A stretch of 48,827 nucleotides of DNA from Actinomycetospora lutea (lineage in GTDB: Bacteria; Actinomycetota; Actinomycetes; Mycobacteriales; Pseudonocardiaceae), in assembly GCF_028737205.1 (NCBI RefSeq), contig NZ_JAQZAL010000040.1:1-48827 (forward strand). The letters run 5' to 3'. Both the position numbers and the translations under genes were made by a program. Positions 23,792-32,091 of the stretch are shown here, one piece after another. The stretch's first letter is position 1. Each line of letters begins with the position of its first letter. The notes beneath the pieces were generated by a model. The model was not told where the DNA came from, did no database searches, and saw only the letters and a program-made list of their open reading frames with translations.

Positions 23792-26700
23792 TCAGCCCTC
23801 CTTCTCCTCGCCGCGCCCGAGCATCTCCTTGATCACGGCGAGCGGGTCGACCGACCTGGGCTCGACCGCGATGTCGGAGACGCTCGGCCAGGTGATCTGT
23901 CCCTTGGCGTAGCCGACCTCGCCCAGCTTCAGCGTGATCGTCGGACCGAGCTGGGCCGAGACCGAGCCGGCCCGGTAGGTCCAGGTGTGCGACACCAGGC
24001 CCCAGAAGCCGTACAGCGTCGCCTTCAGATCGACGTCGACGGTGGCGTTCAGCTGTCCGCTCACGGTGGCCTCGGTGCTGAACGCGAACCCGTCCTCCTC
24101 GTCGTAGGAGGCGTCGAGGGCGAGCCGCCCCTCACCGGTGAGGCGCAGCCGCGGGCTGATGTCAATGCCGCCCTTCGCGCCGGCCGCTCCCAGCGCCACC
24201 TCCAGACCGATGTACGCACCGAAGGTGCCGTACAGCTCCGCGTAGGCCGGCACCACCAGCGCGCCCGTGAGGTTCGCCTTGATCTGCGGGTCGTCCTCGA
24301 GCGGGAACAGCTCGCCGGCGAACACGACGGCGGTGAGCACGATCGGGCCGACGCCGTAGCCGACCCCGAGCGAGCCCCGGATCTCCGCGAAGGCCGTCAG
24401 CCCCGGCACCGGGGTCGGGACGTCGAACTTTAGCCCGACACCGGAGATGATCGGGATCCGGCCGCCCTCCGGTGAGGGCCAGCGCCTCGTCAGCGGCACG
24501 TCGCCGATGCTCACCTGGCCGCTGATCTTGACACGGTGGTCCTTGGTGAGCTCCACCCCCAGCACCGGTCGGATGTCCCTGGTCACCTGGAAGGCGATCG
24601 TGCCCTTGCCCCAGTAGCGGCCGTCGTCGTCGAAGGTGAGGGTGAGCGTTCCGTCGGCGCGAGGGGTCTTGACGGCGACCGCGGCCGTCCCGGAGAAGCG
24701 CCCCTCCTCCTCGTCCTCCTTGCGGGAGTAGCCCACGTGCATGGACGCGTCGAGGTTCTTCCACCGGATCGCGGCGTCGCCCTCCAACCACATGCCCCGG
24801 TCGTTGAACCGGCCGCCGAGGCGCACCTGCTCCACGAACGGCAGCGGCTTGCTCACCGTCGCCGAGCCCGAGTAGCTGAGGCCCTGGGCATCCCAGCGAG
24901 CGCCCAGGTGCAGCGCAGTGCTGCGGATCGACGTGTCGATCCCGCCCGAGGCGTAGGGCTCGAAGCGGCCGCCGGCGGTGCGGAAGCCCAGCTCGACGTT
25001 CGCGGTGGAGCGCGGGATCGACGAGGCGGCCGCCGTGATCGCCCCCGACCATCCGATGTCCGGTCTCCACCGGACCGATCCCGCAGCCGCGTCGATCCCG
25101 GGGAGCTTGCGTGCCGGACGCAGCGTGCCGGTGGCCAGGAGCGTGCCCTGGGCCAGCTCCACGCGGAGATCGCCGACGAGCGCCGGCGCCGCCGCGGGGC
25201 CGACGCTGAACGTCAGCGTCCCGCTCGGGAGCAGCTCGGGCGAGAGCTGCAACCCCAGCTCGCCGCCGGTGAACCGGAACACGCCCGGCAGGGGCGACAC
25301 CAGCTTGGTCGCAGGGATCGGCGCCACCAGCCGCAGGTCCTCGTTGGTCAGCTCCACCTTGAGTGTCCCGAGGAACGGCACCGATGACCGGATGGTGCCC
25401 ACGGCCTTCAGCTGGCCCTGGTCGTCGAGCGTCATCGAGGTGAACGTGCCAGGGCTCAGGTACGGGTAGAAGAACGCGATCGCGGCGTTCTTGGCCTTGT
25501 CCAGCCTGAGCCTGCGGCTCTCGCCGGGCGGCGCCGCGGTCGGGTCGGGGGCGGCACCCGCAGGGGGTGCCACAGGGGCGACCGGCGTGCCCGCGGTCGC
25601 CGGCGCCAGCTCGGCATCGAGCTTCACCCCCGCCCCCGCACCCGCCTGCTTCACCGCGCGACTGTCCAGCTCGCCGTCGACCTTGTCGGCCGGGCTGCTC
25701 GCGCCGCCCTTGCCGCGGTGGTACTGCGTCAGGCGCATGCCGGGCACGATCCGGCGGGACATCGCGGCGAGCGGGGTGACGCCGGTGTCCTGCAGCGCCA
25801 CCGTCTCGCCGACCCCGCCGGCCCGCAGGTCCACCGCCTTGCCCGCACTCTTCGCGGCGACCGCGGCTGAGCCGACGACGTGCTTCGCGCGGAGGTGGCG
25901 CTCGACCACGAAGCTGGGGTCCGGCGTGCCGGGCGGCACCGTGACCGCCGCGACACGCAGCTGGAGCCTGCGCACCCCCGGACCGCGGTGGGCCGGGTCG
26001 CGGATCCCGCCGACGATCCCGGCGAGCGCCTCGTAGGTCTTCTTCCCCGACGTACGGTTCTTGTCCTTGACCAGCAGCTGCAGGTTGGACGGTACCGACG
26101 TGCCGCCGATCTGCTTCTCCACGATGTGGTCGACATCGCAGCCCGCGTCGGTCAGGCCCGACGCCAACCCGGTGACGACCTTCGCCACGCCGGGATCGGC
26201 GAGGCTCGCCTTCACGTCGGCATTCGTCGCCGCGGCCTTGGTGAACGCGTCGGCGACCTCCGCCGTCGTGGTGAACCCGAACTTGCCGAGCCACACCGAC
26301 TTGTAGTCCTCCCCGCCCTCCTTGTAGGCGGCCACGCTCGAACCGGTGATGACGGGCGTGAACACCAACCGCCCCCCGGAGGCCGCTTCCTGGTAGGCGT
26401 CGTTCACCCACGACCCGGCGCCTTTCTCGACGGGCAGCGCGAACGTCGGCAGGCGCACGACCAGCTGGGTCGTGCCCAGACCGGGCGGGTCGTCGACGAC
26501 GACCTCCAGTCCGGGCGGGAGCCGCACGGCCGTGGCCGGGGCCGGCACACCAGCCGTCGTGCTCGCCGCCGGGGCCCCGGGGGTCGTGGTCACCGACGTG
26601 GCGGTGGTCGGCGCCGCCGTGGCCGGTTCCGTGGTCGCCGCGTCCGGGCCGGGCGCCACCGACGGCACCGCCGGGACCGCGGGTGGCGGCGGGGCGTCCA

Positions 26701-27100
26701 CCGAGGCACGGTGAGTTCGCGGGGTGCCGGCACGGTGAACCACACGCGGGCGGCCACCGGCGGCGACGTCGCGCACAGCGTTGTCGGCCTCGGTCTCGGC
26801 GTGCGCGTCGTCGGGGGCGCCGCCCTGCAGGACGTGCGCCACCTCGTGGACGAGCAACCCGCGCCCGTCCGGGGTGTGGGGGCGGTACTGCCCCTGCGCG
26901 AACGTCACGGTGTCGCCGACGGCGAACGCGCGCGCGCGCTCGTACTGCGCCGCCGTGTCCGCGGCCGGCCCGTCGTGCACCCGGACGTGGCCGAGGCCCA
27001 CGCCGAACGCGTGTTCCATCTCTGTGCGGACGCCGGTGGTCATCGGGGTGCCGCGCCGTGCCGGCCCCGGTGACCGCGCCGCCTGCGCGAGCCGTCTCAT
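23792..27100 (-). CDS. Large DUF4157 eCIS protein with HNH-like segment
   Basis: A 1102-residue protein. Residues 30-105 are a DUF4157 (eCIS core) domain with HEVAH at 85-89, a metalloprotease-like zinc motif. A Pro/Thr/Ala-rich linker (140-195) follows. Residues about 240-345 contain CDVDHIVEKQIGG and NLQLL plus Asn348, which looks like an HNH/endonuclease-VII-type fold. The last ~600 residues are repetitive beta sequence. DUF4157 proteins are frequent in eCIS clusters and often act as cargo or toxin carriers; the function of this one is unknown. ATG 27100 overlaps the previous stop (ATGA). An upstream start at 27205 is rejected as it runs through the 71-aa gene. Confidence 0.85.
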   Translation of the reverse strand: MRRLAQAARSPGPARRGTPMTTGVRTEMEHAFGVGLGHVRVHDGPAADTAAQYERARAFAVGDTVTFAQGQYRPHTPDGRGLLVHEVAHVLQGGAPDDAHAETEADNAVRDVAAGGRPRVVHRAGTPRTHRASVDAPPPPAVPAVPSVAPGPDAATTEPATAAPTTATSVTTTPGAPAASTTAGVPAPATAVRLPPGLEVVVDDPPGLGTTQLVVRLPTFALPVEKGAGSWVNDAYQEAASGGRLVFTPVITGSSVAAYKEGGEDYKSVWLGKFGFTTTAEVADAFTKAAATNADVKASLADPGVAKVVTGLASGLTDAGCDVDHIVEKQIGGTSVPSNLQLLVKDKNRTSGKKTYEALAGIVGGIRDPAHRGPGVRRLQLRVAAVTVPPGTPDPSFVVERHLRAKHVVGSAAVAAKSAGKAVDLRAGGVGETVALQDTGVTPLAAMSRRIVPGMRLTQYHRGKGGASSPADKVDGELDSRAVKQAGAGAGVKLDAELAPATAGTPVAPVAPPAGAAPDPTAAPPGESRRLRLDKAKNAAIAFFYPYLSPGTFTSMTLDDQGQLKAVGTIRSSVPFLGTLKVELTNEDLRLVAPIPATKLVSPLPGVFRFTGGELGLQLSPELLPSGTLTFSVGPAAAPALVGDLRVELAQGTLLATGTLRPARKLPGIDAAAGSVRWRPDIGWSGAITAAASSIPRSTANVELGFRTAGGRFEPYASGGIDTSIRSTALHLGARWDAQGLSYSGSATVSKPLPFVEQVRLGGRFNDRGMWLEGDAAIRWKNLDASMHVGYSRKEDEEEGRFSGTAAVAVKTPRADGTLTLTFDDDGRYWGKGTIAFQVTRDIRPVLGVELTKDHRVKISGQVSIGDVPLTRRWPSPEGGRIPIISGVGLKFDVPTPVPGLTAFAEIRGSLGVGYGVGPIVLTAVVFAGELFPLEDDPQIKANLTGALVVPAYAELYGTFGAYIGLEVALGAAGAKGGIDISPRLRLTGEGRLALDASYDEEDGFAFSTEATVSGQLNATVDVDLKATLYGFWGLVSHTWTYRAGSVSAQLGPTITLKLGEVGYAKGQITWPSVSDIAVEPRSVDPLAVIKEMLGRGEEKEG

Positions 27101-27312
27101 GCCCGCCACCCCCGCGCCGCCTCCTCGGCACGGGCAAGCAGCACGAGGCGTTCGGCGACCCGGTCGGCGTGGGAACGGTCGGCCGGCGTCGGCTCGCGGG
27201 ACCACGCGCGCTCGATCGCCGCGGGCAGGGCCTCGGCCAACCGGCGCGCCTCGAGCGCGGATGCGGCGGTGATCCGCAGAGTGTCGATGCGGACGTGCAC
27301 CGGGGGCGTCAC
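27097..27312 (-). CDS. 71-residue eCIS protein of unknown function
   Basis: Starts GTG 27312 inside the ATPase stop (GTGA) and ends inside the next start (ATGA). The sequence TPPVHVRIDTLRITAASALE is followed by a helical RRLAEALPAAIERAW and a C-terminal VAERLVLLARAEEAARGW, so an alpha-beta-alpha fold is likely. Tight coupling on both sides argues that it is translated. Candidate chaperone or adaptor for the DUF4157 protein encoded just downstream, by position only. Confidence 0.7.
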   Translation of the reverse strand: MTPPVHVRIDTLRITAASALEARRLAEALPAAIERAWSREPTPADRSHADRVAERLVLLARAEEAARGWRA

Positions 27313-29222
27313 GACGTCGACCCGACGGCGTCGGTGGTCCAGGTGAGCCGCGGGACGGGCAGGTCCTGCTTGCGCAGCTCGTGGGCGAGCTCCATCTCGA
27401 TCATCGCGGGGGTGACCGCGACGCCCGCCTCCGCCGCGAGGAACGCCGCCCCGAGCGCCACGTTGCGAATGGACCCGCCGGACAGCGGGAGGTCGGCGAG
27501 CGCGCCTCGATCCGGCACGTCGACCGGGACCGCCGGTGGGAACGCGGCGGCCCACAGGCGCCGACGCTCGTCGCGCGCGGGCAGCGGGAAGTCAACGACG
27601 AACCGGAACCGGCGCAGGAACGCCGCGTCGATCGCGTGTCGCAGGTTCGTGGTGACCACCGTGAACCCGGAGAACTCCTCGATCCGCTGCAGGAGGTCAC
27701 CGACCTCGGCGTTGATGTGCCGGTCCACCGCGTTGCCGACCCCGCCGCGGGCGCCCCAGACCGCGTCGCCCTCGTTCCACACCATCACCGCGCCGGAGCG
27801 CTCGGCCTCCGCGAAGCAGGCGGCGATGTTCTTCGACGTCTCCCCGACCCACTTGGAGATCAGCAGGCTCAGGTCGATCGTCATGACGCGCAGGTCGAGC
27901 GAGTCGGCCAACACCTCCGCCGCCATCGTCTTGCCCGTCCCGGAAGGGCCGGCGAAGAGCGCCGCCACACCTCGCCCCCGACGGCTGGGGAAACCCCAGT
28001 CGTCGAACACGCGCGCGGCGTGGCGGACGTGCACCTCGATGCGGTGCAGGGCGGCCGCGGTCGATGGGGGCAGCACGAGGTCGGCCCAGCGATGAGCGGG
28101 CTCGGCGATCCGCACGCCGGCCAGTGGGACCGGGGTGCCCGCGCGGGCGGCGGCGTGCCACAGCACGGCCGTGGCCGCGTGCTCGCCTCGGGCCGCATCG
28201 ATGCCCGGGGCCGCGGCGGTGACGGCGGCGTCGAGGGCGGCGGGATCGAGCCGGAACTGCGCGGCGACCCGGGTCAGGCCGGCGCCGATCCGCCCGGTCC
28301 GGTCCGGTCCCAGCGCGGCGGCCCAGCGGCGCCGCGCTGTGTCGAGGTCGTCCTCGACCCGCGACAGCCCGTGCACGCCGCGGGCCACCCCGTCGGGCGC
28401 CCGCTCGGCCACGAGGAGCACGTGGCCGACCACCCGGTCGAGGAAAGCGCTCAGCGCCGCGACCGACGGAGGCGTGCCGTGCACGATCAGGGCTGCCCCA
28501 TCCAGGCCGGCCTCGCGGCTCCAGACGACGGCGAGCCGCTCCCGCTCCACGGGGTCGTCGGGCAGGGTGCCCGCATCCAGCTGCCAGGCGTCGAGGCCCA
28601 GCGCGTGGAGCGCCGCGCCCAGCTCCCCGACGGTCCCCCCGGGCGCCACGACCAGCGGCGGCGGTCCGAGCGGGCCGCGAGTCGCGAGCGCCCCACCGAG
28701 AGCCGCGACCAGCCGCGCCTCGGGCTGGGAATCCGGCACGCGGCCCATCCGGGCGCCGATCGCCGGCTCCGCGACGGCGTGCCCGAGCAGCCGATCGACG
28801 ACCGCGGGGGCCAGTGTCAACCGTGTCTCGATCCGCGGCGCTGTACCGTCGGTGCGGACCAGCCCGAACCACGTCAACGGTCGGGTCGCGGCGAGCGCGC
28901 CCGCGTCCAGTCCCGGGACGGCCCGGCAGGCCAGCCACAGGGGCAGGCCGCCCCCGGGTACTCCCCCGGACGAGGCCGACGCCGTCGCGACCGCGCGGGC
29001 CACGGCCTCGGACGTCTCGGCCGCGAGCAGCAGCGTCACCAGCGCCTGGTCCGGTCGCGCCAGGCCGAACCCGTCCACCAGCCGCCGCGGCGGCGATTCC
29101 TCCTCGCTGTCGGCGAGCCACGACCACAGCGCGGCGAACGCGTCGGCGGGCGGCTCGTCGGCCGTGATACCGCCCAACGCGACCAGCGCCACTGCCTCGG
29201 CGACGGCGGGAAAGCCGATCAC
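27309..29222 (-). CDS. eCIS AAA+ ATPase (Afp15/Pvc15-like)
   Basis: A 637-residue protein. Residues 1-400 are helical and eCIS-specific. The AAA+ core has Walker A GPSGTGKT at 425-432 and a Walker B that reads VMVWNEGDAVW at 479-487, with Asn483 where Asp is normal and the catalytic Glu484 retained. Sensor 1 is VVTTNLRH, followed by FLRRFRFVVDFPLP, the arginine-finger region. These ATPases are encoded in nearly all eCIS clusters and may load cargo or recycle the particle. GTG start overlaps the previous stop. Confidence 0.92.
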   Translation of the reverse strand: MIGFPAVAEAVALVALGGITADEPPADAFAALWSWLADSEEESPPRRLVDGFGLARPDQALVTLLLAAETSEAVARAVATASASSGGVPGGGLPLWLACRAVPGLDAGALAATRPLTWFGLVRTDGTAPRIETRLTLAPAVVDRLLGHAVAEPAIGARMGRVPDSQPEARLVAALGGALATRGPLGPPPLVVAPGGTVGELGAALHALGLDAWQLDAGTLPDDPVERERLAVVWSREAGLDGAALIVHGTPPSVAALSAFLDRVVGHVLLVAERAPDGVARGVHGLSRVEDDLDTARRRWAAALGPDRTGRIGAGLTRVAAQFRLDPAALDAAVTAAAPGIDAARGEHAATAVLWHAAARAGTPVPLAGVRIAEPAHRWADLVLPPSTAAALHRIEVHVRHAARVFDDWGFPSRRGRGVAALFAGPSGTGKTMAAEVLADSLDLRVMTIDLSLLISKWVGETSKNIAACFAEAERSGAVMVWNEGDAVWGARGGVGNAVDRHINAEVGDLLQRIEEFSGFTVVTTNLRHAIDAAFLRRFRFVVDFPLPARDERRRLWAAAFPPAVPVDVPDRGALADLPLSGGSIRNVALGAAFLAAEAGVAVTPAMIEMELAHELRKQDLPVPRLTWTTDAVGSTS

Positions 29223-29947
29223 GGCACGCCGCCGATCGTGGCCCGGTGCGTGGGCATGGTCGGGTCGTGGTGGGCGTCCGGGCGCACCCCGACCACCACC
29301 CTGTCGACGTCCGGCCCCGCCGGGATTGTCTCCTCCACGTCGAGGATCACGGTTGTGACGAGGAAGTGCGCCGCAGGACGCATCGGCGACTGGAGGGCCG
29401 ACCAGAGCTTGGTCGACAGGTCCACGTCCGCGGGGAGCTGGGTGACGGTGATCTGAGTGAGCTGCTGGTCCAGCGGTTCACCGGGCAGTGCGTCGAGCAG
29501 GCGCTGCGGAGGGTCGGGTGGCACCTGCGCGGTGAGGATGGAGGTGATCTTGGGGCGTGGCACGACGCCGAACCGGGTCAGGGCGACGATCCCGAGCCCG
29601 AGGAGCGCCTCGCGCTCCAGGTCCGCACCGGTGGCCGCCAGCACGTACTGGAGGTCGAGCGCGAGCGGGGAGCGGCCGGTGCGGGCGCCGTCCGGCCCGA
29701 GATGCGGCTCCCACGCGTTCCGCAACGCCGGGTTCGGCGAGACGCTGTGCAGGAACAGGTACAGGCCCGGCGGTTCCGGTTGCGTCTGGGCGCCGTTGCC
29801 GCCGGCGGGGGTGACGGCCGGGCGGGGCGGCGGCTCGACCGACACCGTCGGCGCCGTCAGGACCGTTCCGTAGGCGAGCCCGACCCGCTCCTGCACGATC
29901 CCGCGCAGCACGAACGTCGTCGCGGGGATGGCGAGGTGGGCGCTCAT
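29219..29947 (-). CDS. DUF4255 tail terminator/cap protein (Afp16-like)
   Basis: A 242-residue protein. The C-terminal half carries the DUF4255 pattern: PPGLYLFLHSVSPNPALRN (N-terminal beta portion), then SPLALDLQYVLAATGADLEREALLGLGI. In Afp/Pvc particles this protein caps the inner tube and sheath and sets particle length with the tape measure. No membrane segment. ATGA overlap with the Pro-rich gene and GTGA with the ATPase. Confidence 0.88.
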   Translation of the reverse strand: MSAHLAIPATTFVLRGIVQERVGLAYGTVLTAPTVSVEPPPRPAVTPAGGNGAQTQPEPPGLYLFLHSVSPNPALRNAWEPHLGPDGARTGRSPLALDLQYVLAATGADLEREALLGLGIVALTRFGVVPRPKITSILTAQVPPDPPQRLLDALPGEPLDQQLTQITVTQLPADVDLSTKLWSALQSPMRPAAHFLVTTVILDVEETIPAGPDVDRVVVGVRPDAHHDPTMPTHRATIGGVP

Positions 29948-30810
29948 GCCGACGGCCCCGTCGACGTGCCGGACAGATACTCCGCGAGCGTCGGACCGGT
30001 CGGGGGCGGGGCGGGCGTCGGGATCGGCGCCGGGGGCGGGTCAGGGGCGAGCCGGACTTCGAGCCGACCGATCTCGATGACGACGGGGGCCGACCGAGCC
30101 GGCCCGGGCCGCGCCGGCCCCTGCCGGGCGGGTTCAGATCGGATCGGCGTAGGGACGACCGGCTCCGGTGGTATCGGCGCGGGCCCGGGCACCTGCGCAG
30201 GGGTCGGGAAGGCGTGCTCGGGAGCCGGCGGGCCGGACCACCGCGCCGGCGAGTCCTCCGGCGGGCGGACCGGGGTGAGGGCGGGGGCCGCGGCCGGGTC
30301 GGGCACGGGAGCGGGGTCGTCGGCGAGGCGCGGCGTCGGCGGCGAGAGGACGGTCGGCGCGGCCGCCGTCCGACGACGGGTCTCGGCGGGCGCGGTGGCG
30401 ACCGGCGCCGGAGGCGTGACCGTCGTGACCGGAGCGTCCGCCGGTCCGTCGGTGGGGCACGGTGGTGCGGGGCGCGGCTCGTCGCGGACCACCGACGCGT
30501 CTTGGCGCGCCGGTGGGGTGTCCTCGGGCAGGGCCACGGCCGGGCGTAGCGGCTCAGGATGGGACGGTGCCACGCGCGAGACCTCCGTGAGGCTCGTGAC
30601 CTCCTCGCCGTGCGTCACTGCGACCTGCGCCAGGCGCGGCACCACCCGATCCGGGTCGGGGTCGGGCGTGACGCCGGCGGGTCCGGCGTCGTCGGGTTCG
30701 AAGCGCGACCGCAGGCGGGGCCGGGCGTCGGCCCCCGGGGCCGTGCGCTCACCCGCCAACCCGGCGGCGCGGACCAGCGCGTCGAGGTAGCGCGTGGCGG
30801 GCCGGGTCAC
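29944..30810 (-). CDS. Pro-rich eCIS protein of unknown function
   Basis: A 288-residue protein. A short helical N-terminus (ATRYLDALVRAAGLAG) is followed by some 200 residues rich in Pro, Ala, Thr and Glu with PAPIPPEPV-type repeats, then a C-terminal VVIEIGRLEVRLAP segment and a final TLAEYLSGTS. The long disordered middle means most of it is unfolded in isolation. It might span the tube or act as a linker. The VIEIGRLEVRL stretch recurs in actinobacterial eCIS proteins from memory. It is too short and unstructured to be a normal tape measure. Confidence 0.7.
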   Translation of the reverse strand: MTRPATRYLDALVRAAGLAGERTAPGADARPRLRSRFEPDDAGPAGVTPDPDPDRVVPRLAQVAVTHGEEVTSLTEVSRVAPSHPEPLRPAVALPEDTPPARQDASVVRDEPRPAPPCPTDGPADAPVTTVTPPAPVATAPAETRRRTAAAPTVLSPPTPRLADDPAPVPDPAAAPALTPVRPPEDSPARWSGPPAPEHAFPTPAQVPGPAPIPPEPVVPTPIRSEPARQGPARPGPARSAPVVIEIGRLEVRLAPDPPPAPIPTPAPPPTGPTLAEYLSGTSTGPSA

Positions 30811-31547
30811 GACCCCACCGCCGCGAGGGGGAACGCCGATGGGTCGCCCCGTTGCTCGATCAGCTCGACATAGCGCCGGCGTCGCTGGGCGGGCAGCGCG
30901 AGGATGGCGTCTTCACTCCAGCCGTACGCGCGGGCGACGACGTCGACCTGGTGCACCAGCCCGTCGACGGTGCGGTCCAGTTCGTCTGCCACGAACTCGG
31001 CCACCGCGACGTCCGCCACCACGTCGGCCCTGCACTCGGCGCAGACGAGGTCGACCTGCACGGCCGCGGCCGGGTCGAGCTCCTCCCACGCCTCGGCGAG
31101 CCGGCCGATGTCGCCGTCGGCCAACTCGGGGGCCTCGTCGTCGAGGCAGGTGCGCGCTGCCAGCGAGGCCAGCCCCTCGGGGACGGACATCCCGCTGATG
31201 GCCGCGAGGTCGGAGAGCGTCGGCAACCGATAGCGCACGAGGGCAACACCGACCGCCAGCGCCACCTCGGCGTCCGTCGCCGGCTCCGGCACTGCGCAGA
31301 TCGCCCCGATCGGCACCGCGAACTCGTTCTCGGTGCTACACCGCGCGCACGTGACCACGGCGTCCAGCGCCCGCCCGCCGATCTGCCCGTGCAGGCGCAA
31401 CATCCGCTGGTGGTGCACACCCAGCGGAGACCGTCGCACGCCGTCGCCGTGGAGCGCGACGAGCAGAGCCGTCACGCGGGTCGACGCCGGGGCGCGGGAC
31501 GGGGGCCACAGCCGCACGAGGTCCGCCGCACCGGGAGATCCGTTCAT
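30807..31547 (-). CDS. eCIS baseplate-like protein with zinc ribbon
   Basis: A 247-residue protein. Two Cys pairs (CARCSTEN and CAECRAD) suggest a zinc ribbon. The C-terminal ~90 residues (VDQLVHQVDVVARAYGW-like helix, then ILALPAQRRRRYVELIEQR) resemble the small phage protein encoded between tube and later genes in other systems (T4 gp26-like annotation in many eCIS clusters). The ATG at 31547 is 7 bases after the tube stop; the further-upstream start would overlap the tube and is rejected. No signal peptide. Confidence 0.75.
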   Translation of the reverse strand: MNGSPGAADLVRLWPPSRAPASTRVTALLVALHGDGVRRSPLGVHHQRMLRLHGQIGGRALDAVVTCARCSTENEFAVPIGAICAVPEPATDAEVALAVGVALVRYRLPTLSDLAAISGMSVPEGLASLAARTCLDDEAPELADGDIGRLAEAWEELDPAAAVQVDLVCAECRADVVADVAVAEFVADELDRTVDGLVHQVDVVARAYGWSEDAILALPAQRRRRYVELIEQRGDPSAFPLAAVGS

Positions 31548-31554
31548 CGTCGGC

Positions 31555-32076
31555 TCAGGGCTCGGTGAACGTGGGCTCGGCCGGCTCCACGACGGCGTAG
31601 TCGCGCTCCCAGCCCTCGTTCTCAATCTTGATCTTGGCGATCGCCACGGCGTTGGCGTTCGCGTCGAGGTCGGGGAGCGCCTGGTACTCCGACACCCAGC
31701 AGCGGTACACCGCGTAGCTCTGCACCACCTGCCCGGCCTCGTTGAACAGGTCGACGACGATGTCCTTGCGGAAGTCCTTGAGCGACACCTCCCCGCCGAG
31801 CCCGGAGCCGAGGTTCCACACCTTGTTCGCCCACTGCTCGAAGTCGACGTCGTGGGTCACGCCCCGCTCCAGGGTGATCGCGTCGTACTCGGTGCGGCCC
31901 GGTGACTTGTAGGACGTGGACGGGTCGCCACCGGCGCGGTGCTTGACCACCTCGGTGGTCCTCTTGAACACCGACACCTTCGACACGCCCGCGACGGCGC
32001 GCCCGTCCCAGGTGACGCGGAACTTGAAGTTCTTGTACGGGTCCAGACGCCCAGCGTTGACCGAGAACTGCGCCAT
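31555..32076 (-). CDS. eCIS inner tube protein (gp19 family)
   Basis: A 173-residue protein of the T4-like tail tube family: NFKFRVTWDGRAVAGVSKVS, then SPGRTEYDAITLERGVTHD, and the ending VAIAKIKIENEGWERDY. These are hallmark segments of Hcp-like eCIS tube subunits that stack as hexameric rings inside the sheath. One copy only, unlike Afp/PVC clusters that have two. Lies 15 bases downstream of the sheath gene with GGAGAG upstream. Confidence 0.93.
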   Translation of the reverse strand: MAQFSVNAGRLDPYKNFKFRVTWDGRAVAGVSKVSVFKRTTEVVKHRAGGDPSTSYKSPGRTEYDAITLERGVTHDVDFEQWANKVWNLGSGLGGEVSLKDFRKDIVVDLFNEAGQVVQSYAVYRCWVSEYQALPDLDANANAVAIAKIKIENEGWERDYAVVEPAEPTFTEP

Positions 32077-32091
32077 GGGTGCTCTCTCCTC

